Positions 17,294-25,732 of a stretch of 64,000 nucleotides of DNA are shown one piece after another. The notes below the pieces were generated by a model. That model saw only the letters and a program-made list of their open reading frames with translations, was not told where the DNA came from and did not search any database. The translations under genes and the position numbers were made by a program. The stretch is taken from positions 434,001 to 498,000 of the forward strand of contig JADGNA010000008.1 of the NCBI GenBank assembly GCA_015234465.1, read 5' to 3'. This DNA is from Salinibacterium sp. (lineage in GTDB: Bacteria; Actinomycetota; Actinomycetes; Actinomycetales; Microbacteriaceae). How positions within the stretch are numbered: position 1 is the stretch's first letter; each line of letters opens with the position of its first letter.

Positions 17294-18193
17294 ATGGACT
17301 CAGCGCTCAGGCCCCACGCCGACGTCTCCGTCGGGCAGTGGGTGCTCGATGCCGTCGGCGAGTGGGATTGGACGGCCGGCCTGCGCTGGCTCGTGCCGCC
17401 GATCTACGAGGCGTACGCACGCATCCTGCACCCGGCGTCCGGCCAACAGCTGAGGTGGAGCGGAGACCGGGTCAGCGGAGAAGAACAACGGATGCGCTGG
17501 CGCGAGGTCGCCGCCCGGGAGGGCACCACGCTGCATCCGCTCGCCCAGTGGGGCCTGCTGATCGCAGGCTCGACCCGGCCCAGCTTCGGGGAGGACGGCT
17601 GGCAGTACGGCGACCCGGAGCAGGGGCGCATGGACCTGGACGAGCTCGCGGCCGTCACGGAGATGCTCTCGCGCCACACCTCGACACCCGGCGAGTGCTT
17701 CGCTGCGGTCTGGGAGGGATGTGGCGAGCTCCACACCACTCGCTTTCGCTACAGCGCGGCGGCGTGGGCGCCGGCGCCCGAACTGGAGACGTACGGGTAC
17801 GTGCCCCTGTCGGCAATGCCGGCATCGATGAGAGGCCCAGAAGCCGAACCGCGCCAGCATCCGGCAATCGAGGCTGCCTGGTACAACGAGCGCTTCGAGC
17901 TGCCGCACCGCGAATCGCTCCTCTTCGCGTGCGACGTGCGCGCATTCGCAGACACGGGTTGGCCCGCGCGAAGCGGGCTCGACTCGACCGGCAACTCACT
18001 GACGCCCATGGCCCTCTGGCCGAGCGACCGCGCGTGGTACCTCGCGAGCGAGATCGACTTCGACTCGACCATCGTGGGCGGCAGTCGCGCATTGGTTGAC
18101 GAACTGCTGCGGCTGGGCGACACGGATGCCGCGGAGGTCCTCGAGATCTCGATCGATGCCGATCTCACGACCGAGGGCGACCGCATCAACTGA
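17294..18193 (+). CDS. Hypothetical protein, 299 residues
   Basis: I do not recognise this protein. It is soluble, tryptophan-rich and acidic, with no signal peptide, membrane segment or clear catalytic motif. Segments such as GEWDWTAGLRWLVPPIYEAYARILHPA near the start and FDSTIVGGSRALVDELLRL near the end look like a conserved actinobacterial family of unknown function. ATG 17294 has no obvious ribosome-binding site. TACTCT lies 6 nt upstream, consistent with a leaderless transcript. It follows recQ on the same strand but is separated by a hairpin. Confidence 0.75.
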   Translation: MDSALRPHADVSVGQWVLDAVGEWDWTAGLRWLVPPIYEAYARILHPASGQQLRWSGDRVSGEEQRMRWREVAAREGTTLHPLAQWGLLIAGSTRPSFGEDGWQYGDPEQGRMDLDELAAVTEMLSRHTSTPGECFAAVWEGCGELHTTRFRYSAAAWAPAPELETYGYVPLSAMPASMRGPEAEPRQHPAIEAAWYNERFELPHRESLLFACDVRAFADTGWPARSGLDSTGNSLTPMALWPSDRAWYLASEIDFDSTIVGGSRALVDELLRLGDTDAAEVLEISIDADLTTEGDRIN

Positions 18194-18210
18194 GTCGGGG
18201 CACGTCTCGC

Positions 18211-18284
18211 GACGAATGACCGGGTTCCGGGCAAATGATCGTGCCGCGGCGCCGTCATCTGACCGAAACCACGTCATTCGCGTC
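18211..18284. repeat. 68-bp intergenic palindrome (family A, copy 1)
   Basis: Arms 18213-18239 and 18254-18280 are 27 nt each and pair at 21 of 27 positions around a 14-nt GCCGCGG-containing centre. Outer arms are CGAATGAC/GTCATTCG. The element at 31411-31482 has identical architecture (27-14-27) and the same outer and central sequences. Both lie between genes of the same orientation. Confidence 0.85.
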
Positions 18285-18306
18285 GGGATGTTCGCGTCTT
18301 TGACAC

Positions 18307-18335
18307 TTGTAAAAGAAGCGCACCTTCCCTAGGGT
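18307..18335 (+). promoter_or_regulatory. Promoter of the TetR gene (leaderless type)
   Basis: TTGTAA (18307-18312) and TAGGGT (18330-18335) are 17 bp apart, and the ATG at 18342 lies 6 nt after the -10 hexamer, so transcription would begin at or very near the start codon. The -10 overlaps an imperfect GCACC...GGGTGC palindrome that could be an autoregulatory operator. Confidence 0.5.
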
Positions 18336-18341
18336 GCCCCT

Positions 18342-18947
18342 ATGGGCAGCGCCGCCAGCAGCACCGTCACTCAGACGGAACGATCGACCGACCCGAGGGC
18401 CGAGCGTTCCCGAGCGCTGCTGCTCACGGCGACCATCCGTCTCGTCTCCGAGCGGGGCACGACCGACATCTCCCTGACCGAACTGGTGCGCGAGGCGGGG
18501 GTCAGCCGCCAGGTCGCCTACCTGCACTACGCCGACCGCGACACGCTCGTCATCGAGTCCGCGCTGCATCTCATGCGCACGGAACTCACGAGCGCGACCC
18601 CCACGACAAGCGCCCGCGAGGCCGTCGAGCGGGTGACCGCCCACTTCGCCGCACACCGCAGCTTCTACCGCGCCATCTTCACCGGCCCCTGCTGCTACGC
18701 CTTCACCGAGCGGATGCTGACCCTCCTCCGCCCCTTCACTCTCCTCCTCGTCCCGCACGTCGACGGCCAGGCGCAGCTCGACGCCGCCGAGTTCCTCGCG
18801 GGGGGCGCGGGCGCCATCATCTCGCGCTGGGTGATCGACCTGGATGACGCATCCACTCCCCTGCAGATCGCCGACCGCATCACGGCCGCCCGCCAGGCGA
18901 TCATCGCGATGCCGCAGGCCCCGCCTCCCGATTCATCCCTTTCCTAA
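18342..18947 (+). CDS. TetR-family transcriptional regulator
   Basis: 201 residues. The N-terminal helix-turn-helix (about 20-65) reads RSRALLLTATIRLVSERGTTDISLTELVREAGVSRQVAYLHYADRDTL, a standard TetR DNA-binding domain. The C-terminal ligand domain is helical and unassigned. ATG 18342 has no ribosome-binding site but a -10 hexamer 6 nt upstream, as in other leaderless genes here. Its stop codon lies inside a CTCCTGAATT-type repeat. The next gene downstream on the same strand is a carboxylesterase, a possible target, but the 120-bp gap leaves this open. Confidence 0.9.
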   Translation: MGSAASSTVTQTERSTDPRAERSRALLLTATIRLVSERGTTDISLTELVREAGVSRQVAYLHYADRDTLVIESALHLMRTELTSATPTTSAREAVERVTAHFAAHRSFYRAIFTGPCCYAFTERMLTLLRPFTLLLVPHVDGQAQLDAAEFLAGGAGAIISRWVIDLDDASTPLQIADRITAARQAIIAMPQAPPPDSSLS

Positions 18948-18979
18948 TTCAGGAGTCTGGGCCCCTGAACTCAGGAGCC
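18941..18979. repeat. CTCCTGAATT-family repeat (family C) after the TetR gene
   Basis: TTCCTAATTCAGGAG (18941-18955), the reverse complement of the family-C core, is followed by TGAACTCAGGAG (18966-18977). TTCAGG and CCTGAA can form a small hairpin. The TAA stop of the TetR gene is within the first unit. Related units occur at 34819-34902, 35750-35812 and 51960-51996. Confidence 0.6.
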
Positions 18980-19068
18980 GACACTGAAACCACAAGCCCG
19001 CCAGGCACCACCCGAAATACACCACCTCAGAAAAGCATCACCCGACACGGACTCAATGAGGAGCATCC

Positions 19069-20610
19069 ATGACCGACAACACGACCACCCAGCCGCACGA
19101 GAGCACCGATGACCTGACGGTCACCACGACCCATGGGGCTCTCCGCGGCATCGTCGATCGGGGCGTGCGCACGTGGCGCGGCATCCCCTTCGCCGCACCG
19201 CCCGTGGGCGAGCTGCGGCTGCGCGCCCCGCAGCCGCAGGCCCCGTGGGAGGGCGTGCGCGATGCGAGCGAGTTCGGCATGGCACCCCCGCAGGTCGTCA
19301 CCTTCGAGGCATCCGGAATTGGCAAGGAAACCCCCGTCGGCGAGGACTGCCTCACCCTGAACGTGAGCGCCCCACTGCAGCCCTCGGCGGAGCCGCGGCC
19401 CGTGCTCGTCTACCTCTACGGGGGCGCCTACACGACCGGCTCGAACCGCTCGACCGGCTACCTCGGCTCTCGCCTCGTCGACAACGGCGACGTCATCTAC
19501 GTGTGCATCAACTACCGCCTGGGCGCGCTGGGCTTCGTGGACTTCAGCCAGTTCAGCACTCCGGAGCGTCCCTTCGACACCAACCTCGGCCTGCGTGACA
19601 CCGTCGCGGGGCTCGAGTGGGTGCGCGACAACATCGCGGCATTCGGCGGCGACCCCGACAACGTGACGATCTTCGGCGAGTCCGCGGGCGGCATGTCGGT
19701 CGTGTCGCTCATGTGCATCCCGGCGGCGAAGGGCCTCTTCCACCAGGCCTTCGCGATGAGCCCCGCGCCGGCGTCCATGTACGGCCCCGAACTGCACGCC
19801 GACTGGGCGCGCCGCTTCATCGACACGCTGGGGGTGGGCCAGGCGGATGCCGCGGAGGCGCTCACGACGCGCCCCTGGGAGGACCTCATCGCTGCGAGCC
19901 GCAAGCTCGGCCACGAGTACGTCCCCGACAACCTGCCGAGCGCGCTGCCGACGGCGCCGGTCGTCGACGGTGACTTCCTGCCGAAGCACGCGATCGATGC
20001 GTTCCGCGATGGGGACGCGCATCCGGTGCCCTTCGTCGCTGGCACCGTCGACCGTGAGGGTGCCTTCTTCACGATCGTGCTCGACCTGCTGCCCACCAAG
20101 CCGGGACGCATCGAGACGATGTTCCAGCAGACAGACCCGGATGCCCGTGACCGGGTCATCGCGGCCTACCCCGGCTATCCGCGCAAGAAGGCGGCCGTCG
20201 ATCTCGGCGGCGACGCGATCTTCTGGCACCCGACCGTGCAGATCACGGAGGGCCACTCGCGGCACGCGCCCACGTGGGCCTACCGTTTCGACTTCGCGCC
20301 GCCCCTGCTCAAGCTGACAGGGATCGGTGCGACGCACGGCACGGATGTTGCGGCGGTCTTCGACGGCTACGACGCGGGCCTCGGCAAGATCGTCACCTCC
20401 CTCGGTGGGCGCCGTGCCGCGAACGAGCTGTCCAAGCGCTTCCAGGGCGCACTGCTCTCACTGGCCCGGACGGGCAGCCCCGGGGCGGACTGGCCGCAGT
20501 ACAACGAGGGCTCACGCAAGACGCGCATCTTCGACGCGAAGGACCGCGTCGAGTCCGACCCGCGGGCGGACCGCCGCACCGCGTGGGGCGCCTACCGCGG
20601 TCACCGCTGA
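19069..20610 (+). CDS. Type-B carboxylesterase / para-nitrobenzyl esterase family
   Basis: 513-residue alpha/beta hydrolase without a signal peptide, hence probably cytoplasmic. TTHGALRGIVDRGVRTWRGIPFAAPP is the family N-terminus. EDCLTLNV, the oxyanion-hole region YLYGGAYTTGS, and the nucleophile elbow TIFGESAGGMSV (catalytic Ser) are clear. The His is probably in GATHGTDVAAVF, with the acid in the region before it. It hydrolyses carboxylic esters; the natural substrate is unknown. ATG 19069 has GAGGAG 5 nt upstream. It is preceded by a TetR gene and followed by a convergent hairpin. Confidence 0.92.
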   Translation: MTDNTTTQPHESTDDLTVTTTHGALRGIVDRGVRTWRGIPFAAPPVGELRLRAPQPQAPWEGVRDASEFGMAPPQVVTFEASGIGKETPVGEDCLTLNVSAPLQPSAEPRPVLVYLYGGAYTTGSNRSTGYLGSRLVDNGDVIYVCINYRLGALGFVDFSQFSTPERPFDTNLGLRDTVAGLEWVRDNIAAFGGDPDNVTIFGESAGGMSVVSLMCIPAAKGLFHQAFAMSPAPASMYGPELHADWARRFIDTLGVGQADAAEALTTRPWEDLIAASRKLGHEYVPDNLPSALPTAPVVDGDFLPKHAIDAFRDGDAHPVPFVAGTVDREGAFFTIVLDLLPTKPGRIETMFQQTDPDARDRVIAAYPGYPRKKAAVDLGGDAIFWHPTVQITEGHSRHAPTWAYRFDFAPPLLKLTGIGATHGTDVAAVFDGYDAGLGKIVTSLGGRRAANELSKRFQGALLSLARTGSPGADWPQYNEGSRKTRIFDAKDRVESDPRADRRTAWGAYRGHR

Positions 20611-20617
20611 CGACGGG

Positions 20618-20654
20618 CCGACTGAGTGCGCTCGTCGGAGGCGTACTCAGTCGG
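20618..20654. terminator. Bidirectional hairpin between convergent genes
   Basis: CCGACTGAGT (20618-20627) pairs perfectly over 10 bp with ACTCAGTCGG (20645-20654). It occupies the whole gap between the esterase (plus) and the flavin reductase (minus, stop at 20655). There is no T-tract on either side, as is common for actinobacterial terminators. Confidence 0.65.
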
Positions 20655-21149
20655 CTACGCGGACTGCAGCTCGCGGAAGCGGCTCTGGTGGAATACGAGG
20701 GGCGCGACATCCGGGAACAGCTCCGAGCGCACGACCTCGAGCAGCACCACCTCGTGGTCGCCGCCGGGGAAGCTGGAGTGGATCTCGCACTCGAGCCAGA
20801 GGGCCGCGTCGTCGATCAGCACGGCACCGTGCTCACCCGCCTGCCACGGCACGTCGGCGAAGCGGTCCACCCCGCGGGCGGACAGGGTGCGGCACACCGC
20901 GCCCTGCCCCGCGCCGAGGATGCTGAGGCCGAGCCGCGTGACGCCGGACAGCGCCGGCCAGGTGGTGGAGGTGTTGGCGATGCAGATGCCGACGAGCGGC
21001 GGATCGAGCGAAACTGAGGTGAAGGAGTTCACGGCGAGGCCGACGGGACGACCGTCGACGGATGCCGCGACCGCGACGACCCCGGTGGGGAAGAGCGAGA
21101 ACGCCTGCCGCAGGGCGAGGGTCGGGTCATCCGTCGTCATGGTCGTCAT
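20655..21149 (-). CDS. Flavin reductase (HpaC-like), candidate reductase partner of the riboflavin-cleaving monooxygenase (RcaB-like)
   Basis: 164 residues of the flavin reductase-like FMN-binding split-barrel family. LRQAFSLFPTGVVAVAASVDGRPVGLAVNSFTSVSLDPPLVGI at the N-terminus is diagnostic, and FADVPWQAGEHGAVLIDDAALWLECEI follows the usual order. It supplies reduced flavin to a two-component monooxygenase. An LLM-class monooxygenase lies in the neighbouring operon (22684-24042), and the genes between and beside them are a PadR regulator and ribokinase. That set matches the rca riboflavin-catabolic genes. It is transcribed divergently from padR across a palindromic site at 21167-21184. The specific function is inference. 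Confidence 0.85.
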   Translation of the reverse strand: MTTMTTDDPTLALRQAFSLFPTGVVAVAASVDGRPVGLAVNSFTSVSLDPPLVGICIANTSTTWPALSGVTRLGLSILGAGQGAVCRTLSARGVDRFADVPWQAGEHGAVLIDDAALWLECEIHSSFPGGDHEVVLLEVVRSELFPDVAPLVFHQSRFRELQSA

Positions 21150-21166
21150 CGGGCCCCTCAGGCTTG

Positions 21167-21184
21167 CTAGTCAAGTTTGATTAG
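21167..21184. promoter_or_regulatory. Palindromic operator candidate between flavin reductase and padR
   Basis: CTAGTCAAGTTTGATTAG is an imperfect palindrome (7 of 9 positions per arm) in the 88-97-bp divergent intergenic region. Its core TCAAGTTTGA recurs as TCAAGATTGA in a palindrome upstream of the transporter operon (26896-26917). The shared site suggests one regulator, probably the PadR protein, controls both transcription units. Confidence 0.55.
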
Positions 21185-21246
21185 TACACTTAGGCTAACC
21201 TGTTGCACGGCCTTCGACAAGACCGCTTTGTACAGAGATGAGGACC

Positions 21247-21813
21247 ATGTCGACCACCACCCGTCTCGTCATCCTGGGCGCCGTGCGACAGTTCCAGCCG
21301 GTGCACGGCTACTTTCTCCGCCGCGAACTCCTCAGCTGGCACGTCGACGAGTGGGCCAACATCCAGCCCGGCTCCATCTACAACGCACTCCGCTCGCTCG
21401 AGAAGGACGGCTACGTGCAGGAGGACGGCACGACCTCCGAGGGCCGCCGCCCCGAGCGCACGACCTACCGCGTCACGCCCGAGGGCGAGACCGAGTTCCT
21501 GCGGATGCTGCGCCACGCGCTCTGGAACGTCGAGACCTTCGATGTTAAGCCCGCCATGGCGCTGACGTCGTTCATGTATGCCCTCCGCCGCCAGGAGGTC
21601 ATGGAGGCGCTCGAGCACCGCATCAAGGAGATCGACGCGCGCATCTCGAGCAACAACTACAACGTCGAGGACGTGCGCAACTCCCCCTCGACGCCCGCCT
21701 ACGTGCGGGAGATCTTCGAGCTCTCGTCGGCGCGACTGCGGGCCGAGCAGACCTGGTCGCGCGAACTGCTCGGGCGACTGCAGGACGGCGAGTACACCTT
21801 CGCGGGCGAGTAA
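21247..21813 (+). CDS. PadR-family transcriptional regulator
   Basis: 188 residues. The winged helix is at about 1-85: LVILGAVRQFQPVHGYFLRRELLSW, then WANIQPGSIYNALRSLEKDGYVQED and RTTYRVTPEGETEFLRML. It carries the long C-terminal helical dimerisation domain of the AphA/PadR-s1 type (about 95-185), including EALEHRIKEIDARI. ATG 21247 (MSTTTRLV) matches the family start; an ATG three codons earlier is possible. It lies inside the flavin reductase/ribokinase/monooxygenase locus and divides two operons sharing an operator-like sequence. It is the likely substrate-responsive repressor of the locus. Confidence 0.9.
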   Translation: MSTTTRLVILGAVRQFQPVHGYFLRRELLSWHVDEWANIQPGSIYNALRSLEKDGYVQEDGTTSEGRRPERTTYRVTPEGETEFLRMLRHALWNVETFDVKPAMALTSFMYALRRQEVMEALEHRIKEIDARISSNNYNVEDVRNSPSTPAYVREIFELSSARLRAEQTWSRELLGRLQDGEYTFAGE

Positions 21814-21817
21814 CCGG

Positions 21818-22681
21818 CTACCCGAGCATCCGCTCGATCGCCTCGGGCGACAGCTGCTCGACCTGCGCGCCGAGGTGCTGCGCCGTGATGGCCCCGGCGG
21901 CGGATGCCCGGCGCAGCGCCTGCGCGATGTCGTGCCCGTGCGCGAGTGACGCGACGAGGGCTCCGCAGAACGCGTCGCCCGCACCCGTCGTGTCGACGGC
22001 GTCGACCGCGAAGGCCTCGATGGAACCGGCATCACCCTCGGAGCGCCACACGGCCCCCTTCTCGCCGAGCGTCATGACGACCGTGCGCGGCCCCGCCGTC
22101 ACGAGATGATCGATCCCGCCAAGGTCGCGGGCCTCGGACTCGTTGACGACGAGGATGTCGACGTGCGCCAGCAGGGATGGGCGGAACGCCGTTGTCGGGG
22201 CAGCGTTCAACACCGTCACGGCACCCGCCGCACGGCCCGCCGAGAGGGCGGCCTCGACGGCATCCACCGGCACCTCGAGCTGGGCGAGCACGACGCCGGC
22301 GCCCTCGACGGCGACCGCAGCATCCGTCGCCGTCAGCGAGCCGTTGGCGCCCTGCGACACGATGATCGCGTTGCCCGAGTCGGGCAGCACGGTGATGTGC
22401 GCAAGCCCGGTCGGAAGCGACGGGTCGACGCCGAGCATCCGATCGTCGAGGCCAGCCGCCCGCAGGTGCGAGCGCAGGAAGGCGCCGTCGCCGTCGTCGC
22501 CGACCCGCCCGCAGAAGCGCACCTGTGCCCCGGAGCGCGCCGCCGCGACGGCCTGGTTGAATCCCTTGCCGCCGGGGAGGCGAGCGATCGCCTCCCCCAG
22601 CACCGTCTCGCCGACCGCGGGCAGGCGGTCGACGCCCACCATGAGGTCGAGGTTGATACTGCCGACGACAACGACGTCCAT
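21818..22681 (-). CDS. rbsK: Ribokinase (PfkB family), RcaD-like by context
   Basis: 287 residues. The N-terminal VVVGSINLDLMVGVDRLPAVGETV, the GGKGFNQAVAAARSG motif and the C-terminal anion-hole/catalytic-base signature DTTGAGDAFCGALV are those of ribokinases. It phosphorylates ribose or a related sugar at O5 in the cytoplasm. The ATG follows the stop of the LLM monooxygenase gene after 2 nt, so the two are tightly coupled at the end of a five-gene operon. No ribose ABC transporter or LacI regulator is near. Ribose is therefore probably produced inside the cell, as would happen if the monooxygenase released it from riboflavin. The family is certain and the pathway inferred. Confidence 0.92.
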   Translation of the reverse strand: MDVVVVGSINLDLMVGVDRLPAVGETVLGEAIARLPGGKGFNQAVAAARSGAQVRFCGRVGDDGDGAFLRSHLRAAGLDDRMLGVDPSLPTGLAHITVLPDSGNAIIVSQGANGSLTATDAAVAVEGAGVVLAQLEVPVDAVEAALSAGRAAGAVTVLNAAPTTAFRPSLLAHVDILVVNESEARDLGGIDHLVTAGPRTVVMTLGEKGAVWRSEGDAGSIEAFAVDAVDTTGAGDAFCGALVASLAHGHDIAQALRRASAAGAITAQHLGAQVEQLSPEAIERMLG

Positions 22682-22683
22682 GG

Positions 22684-24042
22684 CTACGAGGCGGTGACGC
22701 GGGCCGCACGGAAGCGCGCGGCCGGGTGGTCTTCGCCGAGGGTCGGTGCGGTGCCGATGAGTCGCTCACGCAGCGTCTCGCCCTCGTATTCGGATGCCGC
22801 GACGCCCCGCTCCCGCAGGATCGGCAGCACGTGGTCGATGAAGTCGCGGGTCGAGCCGGGCTGCACGAGCGGCGTCAGGAGGAAGCCGTCGAGGTCGGCC
22901 TTCTCGGCGCGCATGCACATCTCGTCGGCGACCTGCTCGGCCGTGCCGACGAAGGGGGTGCCGCGCACGCCCTTCTCGTGCCAGTCCTTGAGCACGTCGC
23001 CGACCGTGAGGCCGGCGAAGCGCGAGATCTGCGTCTGCGAGAGTTCCGTGTGGAGCTCGGTCATGGGCGTCGCCGGGTCGTACGACGAGAGGTCGAGGCC
23101 CGTGAACATGGCGTAGGAGGCGACCGCGACGGCGGGGTCCTGCGCGTCGAGCACCGCGCGATGCTTGGCTGCAGCCTCCGCCTCGGTCGCGCCGATGACG
23201 CACGAGAAGGCCGACATGATCTTGATCGACTCGGGAAGGCGCCCCTGGTTCACCGCCTCGGCACGGATGCCACGCACCTGCTCCGCCATCTTCTCGATCG
23301 ACGATCCGCCGAGGAAGATCGCCTCGCCGTGCGTGCCGCCGAAGCGCACGCCACGGTCGGAGGACCCGGCCTGGAACAGCACGGGCGTGCCCTGCGGCGA
23401 GTAGGAGGTCTGGCCGTAGCCATCCGACTTGAAGTACGGGCCCTCGTGCGTGATGCGGTGCACCTTGGCGGGGTCGGCAAAGCGGCCCTGCTTGTCGCGC
23501 TCGAGCGCGTCGGGCTCCCACGAGCCCTCCCACAGCTTGTAGACGAGATCCATGAAGTCGTCGGCCATGTCATAGCGGTCGTCGTGCGCGACCATGGGGA
23601 TGCCGAAGGCACCCGCCGCGGTCTCCGCCGTTCCGGTCGTCACGACGTTCCAGCCGACGCGGCCCTTCGAGATGTGGTCGAGGGTCGCCATGCGGCGGGC
23701 GAATGCGTAGGGCTGCTCCAGCAGGGTCGAGCCCGTGATGACGAGGCCCAGCTGCGAGGTAGATGCCGCGAGCGCCGCGGCGACGATGGCCGGGTCGAGG
23801 CGAGGCAGGTCGAGGCTCTCGGTGACCGTGACATCCGGCCGCTCCCCATTGACCTCGGACCAGCCCCAGGCGTCGGCGAGGAAGACGAAGTCGAGCTTGG
23901 CGTCCTCACACATGCGGGCGATCTCGAGCCAGTAGTCGAGGCGGTCGAAGTGGTCGCGCTTGTTCTCGGGATGACGCCACGTGGCGGTTCCGGAGTCGTT
24001 GGCCTGGGCGTTTTCGAACAGGCCGAATCGCAGTTTCTTCAC
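22684..24042 (-). CDS. LLM-class flavin-dependent monooxygenase (NtaA/SnaA/DszA family), candidate riboflavin lyase RcaE
   Basis: 452 residues with the TIM-barrel luciferase-like fold. KLRFGLFENAQAND at the start, HFDRLDYWLEIARMCEDAKLDFVFLADAWG, LDHISKGRVGWNVVTT and PVLFQAGSSDRGVRFGGTHGEAIFL are typical of the NtaA/SnaA/DszA branch. It uses reduced flavin from a separate reductase. In Microbacterium the riboflavin lyase RcaE, which cleaves riboflavin to lumichrome and ribose, belongs to this branch and is encoded with a flavin reductase and ribokinase, as here. Nitrilotriacetate- or sulfone-type substrates cannot be excluded. GTG start at 24042 with AAGGA upstream. Confidence 0.85.
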   Translation of the reverse strand: MKKLRFGLFENAQANDSGTATWRHPENKRDHFDRLDYWLEIARMCEDAKLDFVFLADAWGWSEVNGERPDVTVTESLDLPRLDPAIVAAALAASTSQLGLVITGSTLLEQPYAFARRMATLDHISKGRVGWNVVTTGTAETAAGAFGIPMVAHDDRYDMADDFMDLVYKLWEGSWEPDALERDKQGRFADPAKVHRITHEGPYFKSDGYGQTSYSPQGTPVLFQAGSSDRGVRFGGTHGEAIFLGGSSIEKMAEQVRGIRAEAVNQGRLPESIKIMSAFSCVIGATEAEAAAKHRAVLDAQDPAVAVASYAMFTGLDLSSYDPATPMTELHTELSQTQISRFAGLTVGDVLKDWHEKGVRGTPFVGTAEQVADEMCMRAEKADLDGFLLTPLVQPGSTRDFIDHVLPILRERGVAASEYEGETLRERLIGTAPTLGEDHPAARFRAARVTAS

Positions 24043-24094
24043 GGTATGTCCTTGGATTTGAAGATGGCTGTCCCCTGAGACGGGGCGGGTGACG

Positions 24095-24928
24095 CTAGCG
24101 GGAGACGACCTCGCCGTCGCTCCACCACAGGGCGCGCTTGCGCACGAGGGAGAGGAGCGAGACGAGGAGCACGCCGAGCACGCACAGGAGCACGATGCTG
24201 GCCCACGTCACGGGAAGGTTCGCCTGAGCGGCCGAGATGGTCACGAGTGACCCGAGGCCGGCCTGCTGGCCGGCGGCGACGAATTCGGCGACAGCCGCAC
24301 CGACGACCGCGAGGGGCAGCGACACGCGTAGCCCCGCGAAGACGAACGGCATGCTGCCGGGGAACCGGAGTTCCCTGAAGATCTCCCAGCGGCTCGCGTG
24401 CAGCGTCCGCAGCACGTCGAGGGCCTTGGGGTCGACCTCACGGAGGCCGGCGAGGGAGTTCACGAGCATGGGGAAGAAGACGACGAGCGCCGTCACGATG
24501 TACTTGGGCATCATGCCGAAGCCGAAGGCGACGACGAGCGCGGGAGCGATCGCGACGATCGGGGTCACCATGATGACGACGAAGAGGGGCATGACGGCGC
24601 GCTCGAGGATCTCGAACTCCGCCATGACGACCGCGATCAAGAAGCCGGCGAGGATGCCCGCGGCCGCGCCGATCGCGACCTCCTGCAGCGTCACCAGGAA
24701 ATTGATGCCGTACATCTGCGGGTCATCGATGAGGCTCATGACGATGCCGTCGATCGTGGGGATCACGTAGGGGTTCGCGATCGCCGTGACCTGCCACAGG
24801 GCACCGAACACGATGAAGGTGATGGCGGGCGGCAACCAGATGCGCCAGCCGAGGCCAGGCTTGCGACGCTTGGTGGCCACCGCGGCGACGGATGCCACGG
24901 CCTCAGTCTCGGTCATGTTCTCTGACAT
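24095..24928 (-). CDS. ABC transporter permease (NitT/TauT, RibX/ThiX type)
   Basis: 277 residues with about six hydrophobic helices. The EAA loop reads GLREVDPKALDVLRTLHASRWEIFRELRFP, and the following segment is SMPFVFAGLRVSLPLAVVGAAVAEFVAAGQQAGLG, typical of SsuC/TauC/ThiX-like permeases. These take up sulfonates, nitrate, pyrimidine precursors or riboflavin. ATG 24928 overlaps the ATPase stop and has GGAGG 6 nt upstream. The intracellular neighbours (LLM monooxygenase and ribokinase) make riboflavin the best guess for the cargo. Confidence 0.88.
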   Translation of the reverse strand: MSENMTETEAVASVAAVATKRRKPGLGWRIWLPPAITFIVFGALWQVTAIANPYVIPTIDGIVMSLIDDPQMYGINFLVTLQEVAIGAAAGILAGFLIAVVMAEFEILERAVMPLFVVIMVTPIVAIAPALVVAFGFGMMPKYIVTALVVFFPMLVNSLAGLREVDPKALDVLRTLHASRWEIFRELRFPGSMPFVFAGLRVSLPLAVVGAAVAEFVAAGQQAGLGSLVTISAAQANLPVTWASIVLLCVLGVLLVSLLSLVRKRALWWSDGEVVSR

Positions 24929-25725
24929 CACAGTCCTCCCATGACGCGGCGCAGGCTCGTGCGAACCCTCGCCTCAAGGTCCCGGAACTCGTCTGTTGCG
25001 TAGAGCTCCTCGCCGCGGGGGCGCGGCAGGTCGACGGGGATGATCTCGGCGATACGGCCCGGGTGCGCCGCCATGACGACGATGCGGTCGGACAGGATGA
25101 TCGCCTCGGGCACGGAGTGCGTGACGAACATGACGGCCTTGCGGTTGGACTGCCAGAACTCGAGCAGACCCATCCGCTGCTGGTCGCGGTTCATCTCGTC
25201 GAGCGCCGAGAAGGGCTCGTCCATGAGGAGCACGCTCGGGTCGAAGACGAAGGCGCGAGCGATCGCTGCACGCTGTTGCATGCCGCCCGAGAGCTGCGAG
25301 GGGTACTTGTCGACCGCGTGGCCGAGGCCGAAGGATTCGAGCAGCTCGCGGGCATCCCGCATCGCACGCCCCGCGTTCGTGCCCTTGTTGACTCGCATCG
25401 GCAGGGTCACGTTGTCGAGCACGGTGCGCCACGGCAGCAGGGCGGGAGCCTGCGGAACGAGCCCGATCATCTTGTTGCGCGTTGCCGCGGTGACCGACTC
25501 GCCGTCGATCGTGACCTTGCCCTCGTCGGCGTCGAGCAGGCCGGCGACGACCTTCAGCAGGGTCGATTTGCCGCAGCCGCTCGGCCCGATGACGGAGACG
25601 AACTCGCCCATGCGGATATTGAGGTCGACATCCTGCAGCACGGTGGTGCGAGCATCCGTTGGCCCGAAGCTCTTGCCGACGCCACGGATGCTGACGCCTC
25701 CGTCATGCACGTTCGTCTCCGTCAT
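24928..25725 (-). CDS. ABC transporter ATP-binding protein (NitT/TauT type)
   Basis: 265 residues. Walker A GPSGCGKST, Q-loop GLVPQAPALLPWRTVLDNV, signature LSGGMQQR, Walker B VLLMDEPFSALDE and H-loop FVTHSVPEA are all intact. Belongs to the SsuB/TauB/ThiZ group. The stop codon overlaps the permease start, and the start is 7 nt after the substrate-binding protein gene, so the three transporter genes are one unit that continues into the monooxygenase and ribokinase genes. Confidence 0.92.
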   Translation of the reverse strand: MTETNVHDGGVSIRGVGKSFGPTDARTTVLQDVDLNIRMGEFVSVIGPSGCGKSTLLKVVAGLLDADEGKVTIDGESVTAATRNKMIGLVPQAPALLPWRTVLDNVTLPMRVNKGTNAGRAMRDARELLESFGLGHAVDKYPSQLSGGMQQRAAIARAFVFDPSVLLMDEPFSALDEMNRDQQRMGLLEFWQSNRKAVMFVTHSVPEAIILSDRIVVMAAHPGRIAEIIPVDLPRPRGEELYATDEFRDLEARVRTSLRRVMGGL

Positions 25726-25732
25726 CGTGAGG

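Noticed and set aside
22684-24042. Alkanesulfonate monooxygenase (SsuD) assignment suggested by the NitT/TauT-type transporter
   Set aside because: The sequence has the NtaA/SnaA/DszA layout (about 450 residues), and the ribokinase neighbour does not fit sulfonate use. Not fully excluded.
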